Assembly (NCBI GenBank): GCA_040768585.1
Contig: JAXGMQ010000001.1
Span: 806,001 to 870,000 of the forward strand
Direction: 5' to 3'
Source of the DNA: JAXGMQ01 sp040768585
GTDB taxonomy: Bacteria; Caldisericota; Caldisericia; JAAYUI01
DNA length: 64,000 nucleotides
Part shown: in pieces, positions 25,286 to 34,580 of the stretch
Layout: each line of letters starts with the position of its first letter
Numbering within the stretch: position 1 is the first letter of the stretch
Program-made: the position numbers and the translations under genes
Notes under the pieces: generated by a model
What the model was told of the DNA's origin: nothing
Seen by the model: the letters and a program-made list of their open reading frames with translations, nothing else
Databases searched by the model: none

Positions 25286-25846
25286 ATGAAAAAAACTATT
25301 GTCGGATATTACCAAGCAATGCGCATTATAATCTGGGCGAGTGTGATCTCTATTGTCGGTCTCGTGCTTCCCTTGATCTCGATAATCATATCTCTCGTTG
25401 GTAACAATCTGTTCACAACCGCTCTACAGATTGTTTTGTTTTGCGTTATGGGTATTGCGCTTCTTGCGCTTCTTGCGGGAGTTTTTTTCTATGAGAAGCT
25501 TGCTGTCACAAAGATTATCTATGAACCTGGAGAAACTCGTGATAAACTCGTCATTTCCAACCTCTTTGGCACAAAGACCTACAGGGGACCATTTTACTAC
25601 GAGGCGTTTATTCAAACCAAGAACACTGACAATAGAGTACGACATTTCAGCAAGGTGAAAGCTTCGTTCAGGGTTGACATAAGGCTCTCAGCGTCGAAGA
25701 GAATCACGCTTCTTGAGAATATTCCAAAAGGGACAAAACTTCCAGACCAAAGGCAGATAGAAGCAAGACTTTTATGGGAACCAGATTTTAAATCAACCAA
25801 GAAATTCCCCGGACACCTCTGGGATCTCTACAAAACGCTGAAATAG
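25286..25846 (+). CDS. Two-helix membrane protein of unknown function
   Basis: A 186-residue protein with two helices (IIIWASVISIVGLVLPLISIIISL, about 13-36; TALQIVLFCVMGIALLALLAGVFFY, about 45-69) followed by a soluble beta-rich tail rich in basic residues that ends in FPGHLWDLYKTLK. The plan resembles the small membrane proteins at 21803 and 22344. I do not recognise the family. The ATG is chosen because the promoter lies directly in front of it. Confidence 0.6.
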   Translation: MKKTIVGYYQAMRIIIWASVISIVGLVLPLISIIISLVGNNLFTTALQIVLFCVMGIALLALLAGVFFYEKLAVTKIIYEPGETRDKLVISNLFGTKTYRGPFYYEAFIQTKNTDNRVRHFSKVKASFRVDIRLSASKRITLLENIPKGTKLPDQRQIEARLLWEPDFKSTKKFPGHLWDLYKTLK

Positions 25847-26014
25847 AAAGAGTTATTCCCCACCAAATAATTTCAGTTCCATTGTATTCCGCTCTTTCGC
25901 AAGTTCATGAATCAGGCTGTCTGTGAGAAAGTGTTCTTCACAATCTGCCCCCCTTGCCAAGCACACGAGGAGATTTTGCACAATAACAAAGAACCTGCGA
26001 AGAGTAGGGGTATG

Positions 26015-28216
26015 TTATTCGATTATTTCTGGGATTTTTGTCTCAATTGTAAAATCGTCTGTGGATGTTTTTGTCACGACTGTGTTCTCGTCAATTGCCA
26101 TCATGACAGGAGCCAGGGGAATCATCGGAAAACCATCAACAGTGACGCAATCAAAACCAAAATCAATTCGTGTGTCAACGCCATCTCTTGTGAGTTTGAA
26201 AAAACCTGTGTCCTGGCAGAAACCTATCCGAAATTCCTCTCGGCTGAGCTGGTAGAACACTGTCTTGCACGGTGTATTTTCACTCCCCCTCCATTGGTTC
26301 ACTGTGGCGTCAACCAAAGTTACAAGGAAGTTGAGAGGTACCAACAGAGTCTTTGAATCCGAAGCCAACATCGGTGCTGGTCTGCACCTGAATCTGACGC
26401 CATTGACCGTTGATATCGAGCTACCAACAGAGAGGTTGATGATTTTTCTCAGCTTGCCTGGTGATCTATTGAAATAAACATCGATGATAACGGTTTGGTT
26501 TGTCTCTTCGACTGTCAATCTCACCGTTCCGTGGTTTTCCCCCATATGCGTCAACCGAGTGTTGACCGCTACACTGAACACCTTTGTTCCACCGCTTTTC
26601 ACAACACCATCGCGGCATGACGGAATCATCCAAGGCATATCACACTCGACACTAAAGTTAGCTCTCTTCTGTCCTGAGTTGGAGAGGATCATCGTCTCGA
26701 TTGGAACATCGTCACCCATAGAGCCCAGCATGGAGATCGCCTCCGATGAGGATTCAAGAAATGGCGGAGTAAGCTCTGTTTCAACCGTATTCGATTTCAC
26801 AATATATGTGACTGGTATGGTGAACTCCCCCTGTTCCCAAACAATGCATATTGAGAAATTATGTGTGCCAAAGGTTTTGCTCCTTGTGTCAACTGAGATT
26901 GGCAGGCTTGAGACATTGCCTCCCAAAAGCTCAAAAGTAAAATTTCCATCATGGACTGTTTTATTGCTTGTTACCACCGTTACGGTCTGGGTTTGCAAAG
27001 AATTATTCATAATCTTCAATGAATCGAAGCTCAGGAAAGGATCGTCCGGGGTTGCTACCCCAAGATAAACCGATGGCATATTTGAGGTTATTTCGTAGCC
27101 TGCTGAGCGATACGATATAAGCTTGCTCAGCGATGTCGCCAGTATCATGTGGTCGTTGATGGGTAGCACGTTGCCAACTGTTCTTGCGACGGTGTCAACA
27201 CTCCAAAGCCTATTTCCAGTGGCTTGTTCAAGCACAAGCACTTCGCGTTCGAGAGTGAGTATGAGTCTTTTGTTGTCTACCTGAGGTTGCCATACTCTAG
27301 ATTCAAGAGGATTCTCCCAGACTGTAGCGCCTGTTTTAAGATCAACAGCCGTCAAGGTGTTTCCGTCATCACGGTAAAGGAAGGCTTTGTCTTCAGTGAT
27401 AGTTGCCGCCCATTCCAGTCTCTCGTCAAACCTCCTACTCCAAAGCGGATTGCCGTTTTTGACATCTATGGCAAACACCCCGCCATTCTCGGTTGTCGCA
27501 ATCAGATACCCAAAACCTGTTGAAATTCTATCAATTTTTGAATTGACGCTCTTTTCCCAGACGATATTCTTATTTCTTTCGTTTACAGCCTGCACTCCAT
27601 CACCTGATGGGGTTGAGGCAAAAACCAATCCCTGTGAAATTGCCGGTGGCTGTGTGGAGTAACCACAACCGATGCTCCATTCGACATTTCCCGTGAGGGC
27701 ATTTATCGCCATCAATCCAGCTTTTTTTGAACGAGTGTTAAAACCCTTGACGAGTAGGTAGTTTTCCCCGACAACAGCGCTTGTCATCTGCTCCCATCCT
27801 GTTGTCAAATCAAAGATAACACTGCATCTCTCGATGTCGTACACGATAACGTGACCATTGTCTGAGGTCACGATACACATGTTCTTAGAAACCGTCGGGG
27901 CTTGTCGAATATAAGTCGGGGCTTTCATCTTGTGTGGCCAGAGGAGTTTACCTGTCTTTGTGTCAACACACATCAACTCGTTTGTGCCTGTGACAAACAC
28001 CGTCTCAACGCCGTTTGACGCCGAGAGTCTCTCACGCTCAACAGGGTCGATATCGAGTGACCACTGCGCGGTCATCGGATCGCTGCCAATAAAGTACACA
28101 CGCCCAGCCTGACCAGGATCCTCATAGTAGCTGTGAGCCAGGGTTTGAGTGTTGTCTGCTGGCGCAATCGTGGCAAGAATCGTGAGTGAGAGTATAACCG
28201 AGAGGGTTTTTCTCAT
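26015..28216 (-). CDS. Secreted PQQ-like propeller protein with degenerate stalk domain
   Basis: A 733-residue exported protein with a signal peptide (residues 1-20). About 60-390 is a PQQ-like propeller (MCVDTKTGKLLWPHKMK, MAINALTGNVEWSIGCG, FAIDVKNGNPLWSRRFDE, LVLEQATGNRLWSVD). About 400-590 holds two Ig-like modules (the second with PWMIPSCRDGVVKSGGTKVF, BACON/ASH-like). The end (about 600-733) looks like a stalk domain that has lost most consensus residues: VNGVRFRCRPAPMLASDSKT is followed by LLVPLNFLV in place of VPLRFV. It lies 3 bp after the gene at 28220, likely in one operon. Confidence 0.75.
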   Translation of the reverse strand: MRKTLSVILSLTILATIAPADNTQTLAHSYYEDPGQAGRVYFIGSDPMTAQWSLDIDPVERERLSASNGVETVFVTGTNELMCVDTKTGKLLWPHKMKAPTYIRQAPTVSKNMCIVTSDNGHVIVYDIERCSVIFDLTTGWEQMTSAVVGENYLLVKGFNTRSKKAGLMAINALTGNVEWSIGCGYSTQPPAISQGLVFASTPSGDGVQAVNERNKNIVWEKSVNSKIDRISTGFGYLIATTENGGVFAIDVKNGNPLWSRRFDERLEWAATITEDKAFLYRDDGNTLTAVDLKTGATVWENPLESRVWQPQVDNKRLILTLEREVLVLEQATGNRLWSVDTVARTVGNVLPINDHMILATSLSKLISYRSAGYEITSNMPSVYLGVATPDDPFLSFDSLKIMNNSLQTQTVTVVTSNKTVHDGNFTFELLGGNVSSLPISVDTRSKTFGTHNFSICIVWEQGEFTIPVTYIVKSNTVETELTPPFLESSSEAISMLGSMGDDVPIETMILSNSGQKRANFSVECDMPWMIPSCRDGVVKSGGTKVFSVAVNTRLTHMGENHGTVRLTVEETNQTVIIDVYFNRSPGKLRKIINLSVGSSISTVNGVRFRCRPAPMLASDSKTLLVPLNFLVTLVDATVNQWRGSENTPCKTVFYQLSREEFRIGFCQDTGFFKLTRDGVDTRIDFGFDCVTVDGFPMIPLAPVMMAIDENTVVTKTSTDDFTIETKIPEIIE

Positions 28217-28219
28217 TTA

Positions 28220-30520
28220 TCAGTATTTTACATCAACTGTATATGGTAAGCTAGGCCATCCTTGTTGATCATAGGTTCCAGAAATCTCTGGAAAGTTAAC
28301 TCTCAGTCCAAGGTCATCGGTATCCATGGTTGCCCTCACCCAGAAGGAGTATTCCTTTACAGCAACCCCTGTGACTCTGAGCATCACCTTTCTAGTTACT
28401 CCGCTTCCCCACGTATTCCACCTCACAACCGCCGCTTGGTGCATAAGTCGCATTGGTTGGCCATCGCGGTGTTCGAGGAATGAGCCTGGATCGTAGACAT
28501 GCGAGTGCGAGGGGTACTGCGCCTCTGTATCTGGATCGATGACAAGCATAGCACCGTCTGGGGATGAGATAACGACTTCTGACAAACCCGCGTCTTCACC
28601 GTCATTCCTGACATACACACTCAGTATGAACTCCTCACCCGGTTTCGGGTTTATAGGGTATGCTTCAACCTGGTAAACAACAGGGACTGCTCCTTTATGA
28701 CCAAGGTACAGCGCTGGTGCAACAACCTTGCTGTCATGGACGACAATCACCCTCCCCTCGGCTGTTCCCCACTGTGGGTGTCTTGCCTGAACTATCTGTT
28801 CTCCAACACCAAGGTTTTCAATGACATAGTGACCCATCACATCAGTTGTGACTGTGTTCCCAGAGCAGGTGACCGTTGCTCCTGATATCGGTCTGTTTGA
28901 GCCCAGCTCAAGCACGTGACCTTCAATTGAGCCGTAGCCGCCTGTTACAATAAACTTACCGATATAGTCCGTCTCAAGTCCATCCATATCCTTGAGGATA
29001 ACCCGCCAGACATGTTCACCCGCAGGAATCGGGCCAATGGCCGGGGTGTAGTAGTCGACGACTTGCAACCCACCCATGTCTTGGGTATAGGCTGTAATCG
29101 TGTCGATTTGCACTGTGACAGTCTTTATTCCCCTGTCGTCGTTTGCCCTTACGTAGATCTGGAAGGTGCCATCCTGTGGATAGGGTGATTCCGGAATTGC
29201 CCTGACCTCAATGAAACTGGGTGGTTGCTCTCTTCCCCAAACCCTGTACCAAACCTCGTTTGACTCCTCATACTGAGGCCAAGTCATTCTGAACTTCAGC
29301 TTATGCCAGCCGGGAGAATCTGTTGGAAGTGAGAGTGTTTCATAGATGATTGCAGGACTCGTTATCTCAATCATTCTCTCTAAGTCTGACCATGGATTAT
29401 CATCAATCATCCAGGTGCCAACAACCTTTTGTTTGCCCATTCCACCGACATAGAGCCCAAGTTGAGCAATCAGTGAGTCTCCCTGTTTGACGGTTGTGCC
29501 ATCTGCGGGGAAGAATATGTGTGGCCAAACCCAAGATGCGCCTACAACCCTGTAGGTAACGGTGTTTGACAGTGCCTCAGCTGGGCTTATTAGTTTGAAT
29601 TGAACCGTGTGCAAACCAACTTTGTTGGTTGGAGCCTTAAGGGTGTAAACAAAATCCCCAGGCCCTATGATTGAGTCGCTCAGGGTATAGTACATCTCAC
29701 CATCGATGAGTAGATACCCAAGAAGTTGGAAAGAACCGGTCTCTTTGACCTTCACTCTCACCGTGATGTTGAGCTCTCCATCAATCCCAACCGTTGTTCC
29801 CTCGATAATTGGATCAATCTGAATCACCATCGGCCCCGTTTCAACAACTGAGTATGAAACTATCTCAGACGCCTCATTGAAAGGGGATGTCACAACAAAA
29901 TGAACACTGTGACTACCTGGGATATTGGTCGGAAGCAGAGTTTTTATCTTGATGACCGCCTCACCAGCGACATTTGCTGTCTCTGAGAATGGAATCTGTT
30001 TTTCATCCATTTTCCAATATCCTGACACTATCTTTGTTCCCCATCCTGAGAGTGTTACCTCACCGACAGCCTCGATTGTTTCACCAGGTTGATACACCCT
30101 TCCCGATTCTGGCGATGTGATTTTCACTCTTTTGGTTTGGGGGACTGTAACACTGTAGACAACCTTTTGAGTCTTCATCTGGCTTGGTCTGAAAAGCTCA
30201 AACCAAACCTCATGTGTGCCACCATATGTTGTTGGAAGTTCCGCTTCAAAAATGATAAATGGCTCATCAATTGGAGCTTCAATGGTTTGATAGAAACTTG
30301 GGCCTGGGATTCCGTCGATCATGAATTGCCCCCACAGCGGGGTTCTGCCAGTGCCTTCCACAAAAAATTTCACTCTGCCATAGATTGTTCCACCAGACTC
30401 TACTACGGTGTTAACGGTTGGTGCTTCCATAACAACTGTTGCAGTTGGTGTCGCAGCCGTTACTGTTGGTAATACTGACACAATCAGCAGTAATGACAGT
30501 AATATCGAGAGACGTTTCAT
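28220..30520 (-). CDS. Secreted multi-Ig-like protein with carboxypeptidase-regulatory-like domain
   Basis: A 766-residue exported protein; the signal peptide MKRLSILLSLLLIVSVLPTV precedes an Ala-rich site. About 25-430 consists of four related repeats of about 100 residues (VKITSPESGRVYQPGETIEA; VGLHTVQFKLISPAEAL; PGWHKLKFRMTWP), each beta-rich and ending in VxYxV. A further Ig-like module follows, then a CarboxypepD_reg-like domain at about 530-600 (GSIEGHVLELGSNRPISGAT, VENLGVGEQ-type turn) and a CARDB-like domain to the end. The ATG at 30520 follows GGAGG by 6 nt. No enzyme motif; an extracellular structural or binding protein is likely. Confidence 0.72.
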   Translation of the reverse strand: MKRLSILLSLLLIVSVLPTVTAATPTATVVMEAPTVNTVVESGGTIYGRVKFFVEGTGRTPLWGQFMIDGIPGPSFYQTIEAPIDEPFIIFEAELPTTYGGTHEVWFELFRPSQMKTQKVVYSVTVPQTKRVKITSPESGRVYQPGETIEAVGEVTLSGWGTKIVSGYWKMDEKQIPFSETANVAGEAVIKIKTLLPTNIPGSHSVHFVVTSPFNEASEIVSYSVVETGPMVIQIDPIIEGTTVGIDGELNITVRVKVKETGSFQLLGYLLIDGEMYYTLSDSIIGPGDFVYTLKAPTNKVGLHTVQFKLISPAEALSNTVTYRVVGASWVWPHIFFPADGTTVKQGDSLIAQLGLYVGGMGKQKVVGTWMIDDNPWSDLERMIEITSPAIIYETLSLPTDSPGWHKLKFRMTWPQYEESNEVWYRVWGREQPPSFIEVRAIPESPYPQDGTFQIYVRANDDRGIKTVTVQIDTITAYTQDMGGLQVVDYYTPAIGPIPAGEHVWRVILKDMDGLETDYIGKFIVTGGYGSIEGHVLELGSNRPISGATVTCSGNTVTTDVMGHYVIENLGVGEQIVQARHPQWGTAEGRVIVVHDSKVVAPALYLGHKGAVPVVYQVEAYPINPKPGEEFILSVYVRNDGEDAGLSEVVISSPDGAMLVIDPDTEAQYPSHSHVYDPGSFLEHRDGQPMRLMHQAAVVRWNTWGSGVTRKVMLRVTGVAVKEYSFWVRATMDTDDLGLRVNFPEISGTYDQQGWPSLPYTVDVKY

Positions 30521-30746
30521 AGAAACCTCCAATTCTTATCTGGTAATTCTATTATTAATGGGAATTCAAGTCAATTTCAGAAAACAATCTCCCAGCCAAT
30601 GTTTCTGTATTCAATACATCATTCTTGATATCGCTTGAACACATCAGAGACCGCAAAACGTCGAAATATCCACACCTTCTGAGATAATCAGAAAATTATG
30701 AAATCAATTTACAAAATGTTGAGATTTTCGGTTTTCATTTGACAGT

Positions 30747-30790
30747 AAAAAGGCTGGCGCGCTGGACAACACAGCCCAACGCACCAGCCT
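30747..30790 (-). terminator. Rho-independent terminator of tldD-tldE
   Basis: On the minus strand AGGCTGG-TGCG pairs with its complement CGCGCCAGCCT around a loop rich in G and T, and the hairpin is followed by TTTTT. It lies about 36 bp after the tldE stop codon and before the next minus-strand gene. Confidence 0.75.
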
Positions 30791-30825
30791 CCTAAAGACA
30801 TCAACACATATACAGTTTTTACAAA

Positions 30826-32169
30826 TTACTTCGCTGCCACGACACAATTATCAAGAAGCATATATGGAACATTTATGTCTCTCGCCCAACTCGACGTGAC
30901 ATAAGTATCAGAACTGATGTCTACAACACTATCCTTTAGCACTTCGAAAAGGTTGACCGAAAGCATTGCGTTCTTGATTCTACCGGTTACCTGACCATCT
31001 TTTATCACAAAACCAAGTCCAATATTTCCAGCAAGCGTGCCCGTTAGCGGATTGCCCATCATCGAACCCATGAGTGCAACAACTAGTACACCATTTTTTA
31101 TTCCGGCAAGGATATCGTCGGAGTTCTTCTTCCCTGGTTCAATTATCATGTTCGAAGTGGCTGTTGACACGGGGGCTTCAATCTCGCTTGTAGAGCTGAA
31201 TTTTCCAGATGCCCTAAAACCATTGCCAGTTGGGGTTATTCCGAGCTTCTTGGCAACTGTTCTGTCAGCGATGAATCCCTTGAGTACACCGTTTTCGACA
31301 ATCGGGGTTCTCTGGGATGGCGTGCCCTCATCATCAAAAGGCATCGAGGACGGCAGACCATCAACGGTGCTATCATCAAAAATGGAGACTCTCGAATCCA
31401 TAACCTGCTGCCCAACCTTGTCCCCAAATGGGCTGACCTTCTTGAAGACCGAGGTGCCATTGACTGACGCCTGGATGATGCCAAGGATGTCATTGACAGC
31501 GTCTGGAGCAAACAACACCTGATGCTTGCCCGATTCAATCGGCACATTCTTCAATCCCCAAGTGAAATACTTTCTGACAGTTGATATGAGGTCGTTGAAA
31601 CCCCCACCAACGTAACTTGAGCCAATAAGACCATGCCCAACCTGTAAGAAATTGTCTCCGTCCGTCAAAATAGCTCCTGCCCCCACACTCATATCATCCT
31701 TCTCATAGGAGCCGTCAAAACCATTTGAGGTCATGATTCTCATTGTGACATTGTCTGTTGAAACTCCAGACATTATTTTCACATTCTTGTGAAGGTCACA
31801 CAGGCTATCAACTGCGTCACCTGACATCTTTATCATCGAGGCTGCATCAAGCTGTTTGATTTTCGGGTCTGTTATAACAGGCTTCGGATAATTCTCGCTC
31901 TTCGCAAATTCCATCTCAGCCGTTGGGGAATATTTGAGGGTGACTTTGGCTCTTTCTATTATTCCATCGACATCGTCCGGTTTGGATGATGATGTGAATG
32001 CTATCTTTCCATCTTTGACAGCGCGGAGCGCGTAACCCAGGCGTTCTGTTGTTTTCATAGACTTGAGAACATTTGCCTGGAAACCAACAGTTGTGTCAGT
32101 CCTTTTCAGCTCTGCAACCTCGACACTGTCAAACTCTTTCTTTGCTTTGTCTAGTATTTTCTCAATCAT
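30826..32169 (-). CDS. tldE: TldE/PmbA-family subunit of the TldD/TldE protease
   Basis: A 447-residue protein matching the inactive partner subunit of the TldD/TldE heterodimer: central VLFAPDAVNDILGIIQASVNGT, then VVDSRVSIFDDSTVDGLPSS-like text and FDDEGTPSQRTPIVENGVLKGFI, with GNGFRASGKFSS and a C-terminal GRIKNAMLSVNLFEVL. TldE lacks the zinc-binding HExxxH, as expected. Together with TldD it degrades unfolded or specific peptides and can mature ribosomal peptides; no precursor peptide is seen nearby. It starts 15 bp downstream of tldD and ends at a terminator. Confidence 0.92.
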   Translation of the reverse strand: MIEKILDKAKKEFDSVEVAELKRTDTTVGFQANVLKSMKTTERLGYALRAVKDGKIAFTSSSKPDDVDGIIERAKVTLKYSPTAEMEFAKSENYPKPVITDPKIKQLDAASMIKMSGDAVDSLCDLHKNVKIMSGVSTDNVTMRIMTSNGFDGSYEKDDMSVGAGAILTDGDNFLQVGHGLIGSSYVGGGFNDLISTVRKYFTWGLKNVPIESGKHQVLFAPDAVNDILGIIQASVNGTSVFKKVSPFGDKVGQQVMDSRVSIFDDSTVDGLPSSMPFDDEGTPSQRTPIVENGVLKGFIADRTVAKKLGITPTGNGFRASGKFSSTSEIEAPVSTATSNMIIEPGKKNSDDILAGIKNGVLVVALMGSMMGNPLTGTLAGNIGLGFVIKDGQVTGRIKNAMLSVNLFEVLKDSVVDISSDTYVTSSWARDINVPYMLLDNCVVAAK

Positions 32170-32184
32170 TTCTCTCTGTCTCCC

Positions 32185-33558
32185 TTACTTACCTGAAACA
32201 ACAACATCATGGATTCTGACACTTGGGCTGCCGTGTGTGGTTGGAAGCGGCATCTGACCACCCTTGCCGCAACCACCTGCTGCGTCTGGGTCTTCATAGT
32301 CTGTGCCCACCATATCGATGTTTTTGAGCGTTGAGAACACGTTGCCCTGGAGGAGTGGCCCAGCCAACATCTCTGTTTTCTTGCCATTCTCTATCTTCCA
32401 AGCCATGCCAGATTTGAAGGTGAACATCTCACCGTTTGTCTGTCCGCCAAACACATCGACACACAACAAACCATTCTTCACATCAGCAATCATCTCCTCT
32501 GGGTCTGTGTTGCCCACCTGAATACAGGTGTTTCTCATACGCGGAATCGGGGGGAATTTGTAGTTGATTGCCCTTGCAGACCCTGTCGGTCTCTCGCCCA
32601 TTTTTCCAGCTGTCTCTCTTGAATGGAGTCTGCCAACGAGTTTACCCTCCCTGATAAGATAGGTCTTCTCAGTTGGGACACCCTCATCGTCATACTTGAG
32701 GAATCCTCTGACGCCGAGGTCAAGCCCTGTGTCATAAACGTTAAGCAACGGTCTTCCAAACTCTCGACCCATCGACATGACCTGTGCTAACTCAGGATTT
32801 TCGTACACATTGTCGCCCTCGGAGAGGTGACCAAACGCTTCGTGGATGAAAGTGCCGGCAAGTTTTGGATTGAGGATTACTGTGTAGTTGCCACTTTTTG
32901 GCTTGTCGGCAGTGAGAAGCCCCGCTGCAATCTTTGCCTTCTCTTCAACAGCCTTCTCAAAACCAAGAATCTTTGACCAATCGTTACTTGAACCAACTGA
33001 TGTGCCAAAGTATTCGGTGCGTCCACCCTTAGAGGCTATTGCGTACATGTTGCAGCCCATATCCATCTTTTCCTGCTCGATGTACGTACCCTCCGAGTTT
33101 GCAAAAATCTGCTTTATCCATGCATCCTTATAGAACACATTGGTCGATTTGATGTCAGGAGAGGCTGTCATCATGATTTCGTTGTAGTTAAGAAGGGTAT
33201 CCATCTTCTTGGTGAGTGGGACATCTCTGACGTCAGTAATTGGCTCGATTTTGTAGGTGTCGACAATCGGGTCAACTTTGGCAAGCTGGCTCTTTGCTGA
33301 TATCCTATTACCAATCTCACGAGCTTGGGCCACGGCCATGTCGACCTTTGCCTCAATATCTGAAAGCGTATCAAAGGAAACAAAGCTCCAACCGCCCTTG
33401 TAGAGTGCCCTGACATTGCCACCATAGGCGCAGTTCTCTGCTACATTCTCAATGTCTTTTCCAGAGAGCTTTATCTGGGTGTGGATGGTGTCTTCCAATC
33501 TTATCTCGATGTAATCGCAATCATCCCTTTTTAGTAGGCTAAGAAGTTGTGATTTCAT
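32185..33558 (-). CDS. tldD: TldD metallopeptidase subunit
   Basis: A 457-residue metallopeptidase. The zinc site is FIHEAFGHLSEGD (HExxxH) near residue 233, and the downstream Cys-containing DVKNGLLCVDVFGGQ and GMAWKIENGKKTEM segments are typical of TldD. Text such as DLGVRGFLKYDDEGVPTEKT shows the complete C-terminal half. The ATG at 33558 follows AAGGAG by 5 nt; upstream in-frame codons to 33615 have no ribosome site. It forms a heterodimer with the downstream tldE product and is cytoplasmic. Length is normal. Confidence 0.93.
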   Translation of the reverse strand: MKSQLLSLLKRDDCDYIEIRLEDTIHTQIKLSGKDIENVAENCAYGGNVRALYKGGWSFVSFDTLSDIEAKVDMAVAQAREIGNRISAKSQLAKVDPIVDTYKIEPITDVRDVPLTKKMDTLLNYNEIMMTASPDIKSTNVFYKDAWIKQIFANSEGTYIEQEKMDMGCNMYAIASKGGRTEYFGTSVGSSNDWSKILGFEKAVEEKAKIAAGLLTADKPKSGNYTVILNPKLAGTFIHEAFGHLSEGDNVYENPELAQVMSMGREFGRPLLNVYDTGLDLGVRGFLKYDDEGVPTEKTYLIREGKLVGRLHSRETAGKMGERPTGSARAINYKFPPIPRMRNTCIQVGNTDPEEMIADVKNGLLCVDVFGGQTNGEMFTFKSGMAWKIENGKKTEMLAGPLLQGNVFSTLKNIDMVGTDYEDPDAAGGCGKGGQMPLPTTHGSPSVRIHDVVVSGK

Positions 33559-33710
33559 AACACTCCTTTTGATTATTGGTGTCTTCTTTGAATGGTATGT
33601 GTCAAATGTTGGCAAACAAGTTCAGTTTTGTAACAATCTTTTAAAAATTCAAAAATAAACTAGCGAAACGAAGCCTAGCATGTAGAATTGAAACAGAAGG
33701 TTTTGTTGTC

Positions 33711-34460
33711 ATGAAAAAGAGAATCGCCAAGCTTCGTTGGGAGACCTGGAATCCGATAACGGGATGCACTCAGATTAGTCACGGGTGCAACAACTGCTAT
33801 GCGAGAAGAATCTCAATGAAGATGCAGGGGATAGGCAGTCCAAAGTACAAGAATGGCTTCAAACTCACCCTTCACCCCAAAGCGCTGAACCGTCCATACA
33901 GCTGGAAAACTCAGAGAATGGTTTTTGTTAATTCCATGAGCGATATATTTCATGATGGAGTCGGGATTGACTTTATAAAAAGAGTTATGACTGTCATTCA
34001 TGACTGTCACTGGCACAGGTTCATGGCAATCACAAAGAGGGCAAAAAGGATGTATGAGCTTGATTCTCAAATCGATTGGCCAAAAAACCTTGTGATGGGG
34101 GTCACTTGCGAATCGAGTGAATATATGGGTAGAGTGGAGTTGCTTAGGCAAACGGGGGCAAAGGCGAAGATGGTTTCTTTTGAACCGCTTCTTTCGGCGA
34201 TACCAACCGTTAATCTTGGTGGGATCGACTGGGTGATTGTGGGTGGCGAGTCGGGCAAGGGAGCGAGACCAATAAAGCCGGAGTGGGTGGAGGAAATTTA
34301 TGAGCTTTGCAGAAATCAGAACGTGCCTTTTATGTTCAAGCAATGGGGCAGCGGGATAAAAGAGAGCGAGAAGAAAACAACCATTCAAAGGGGTAGATGG
34401 CTAAACAGAGTTCCGCAGTATCTTGTGGACAGTCCAGAAAACCAGTTGTTTGATTTATAA
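33711..34460 (+). CDS. DUF5131 / phage Gp37-Gp68-family protein
   Basis: A 249-residue protein with the family opening WETWNPITGCTQISHGCNNCYARR (about 10-33; written here only as key residues Cys19, Cys26, Cys29). Then come VFVNSMSDIFHD, ITKRAKRM, GVTCESSEYMGRV, SFEPLLSAIP and WVIVGGESGKGARPI. The Cys-x6-Cys-x2-Cys cluster and overall pattern are those of PF07505, common in phages and mobile elements and of unproven function, possibly a radical-SAM-like or Fe-S fold. It is a single gene between tldD and the multi-stalk protein, on the opposite strand from both. AGAAGG lies 10 nt before the ATG. Confidence 0.85.
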   Translation: MKKRIAKLRWETWNPITGCTQISHGCNNCYARRISMKMQGIGSPKYKNGFKLTLHPKALNRPYSWKTQRMVFVNSMSDIFHDGVGIDFIKRVMTVIHDCHWHRFMAITKRAKRMYELDSQIDWPKNLVMGVTCESSEYMGRVELLRQTGAKAKMVSFEPLLSAIPTVNLGGIDWVIVGGESGKGARPIKPEWVEEIYELCRNQNVPFMFKQWGSGIKESEKKTTIQRGRWLNRVPQYLVDSPENQLFDL

Positions 34461-34580
34461 TCCCGGTGGTTTGGACTCCCAAACCAATCAGAAACGCAAA
34501 GCTGTATTGGTTGATTCACATTCTTTGTCTGAACACTGTTGACGCATATTTTATTAATAACTTGAGTATGTGGATAATTG

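Noticed and set aside
30826..33558. TldD/TldE considered as a ribosomal-peptide maturation cluster
   Set aside because: No precursor peptide, cyclodehydratase or exporter lies nearby; the pair ends at its own terminator and is housekeeping in many bacteria.
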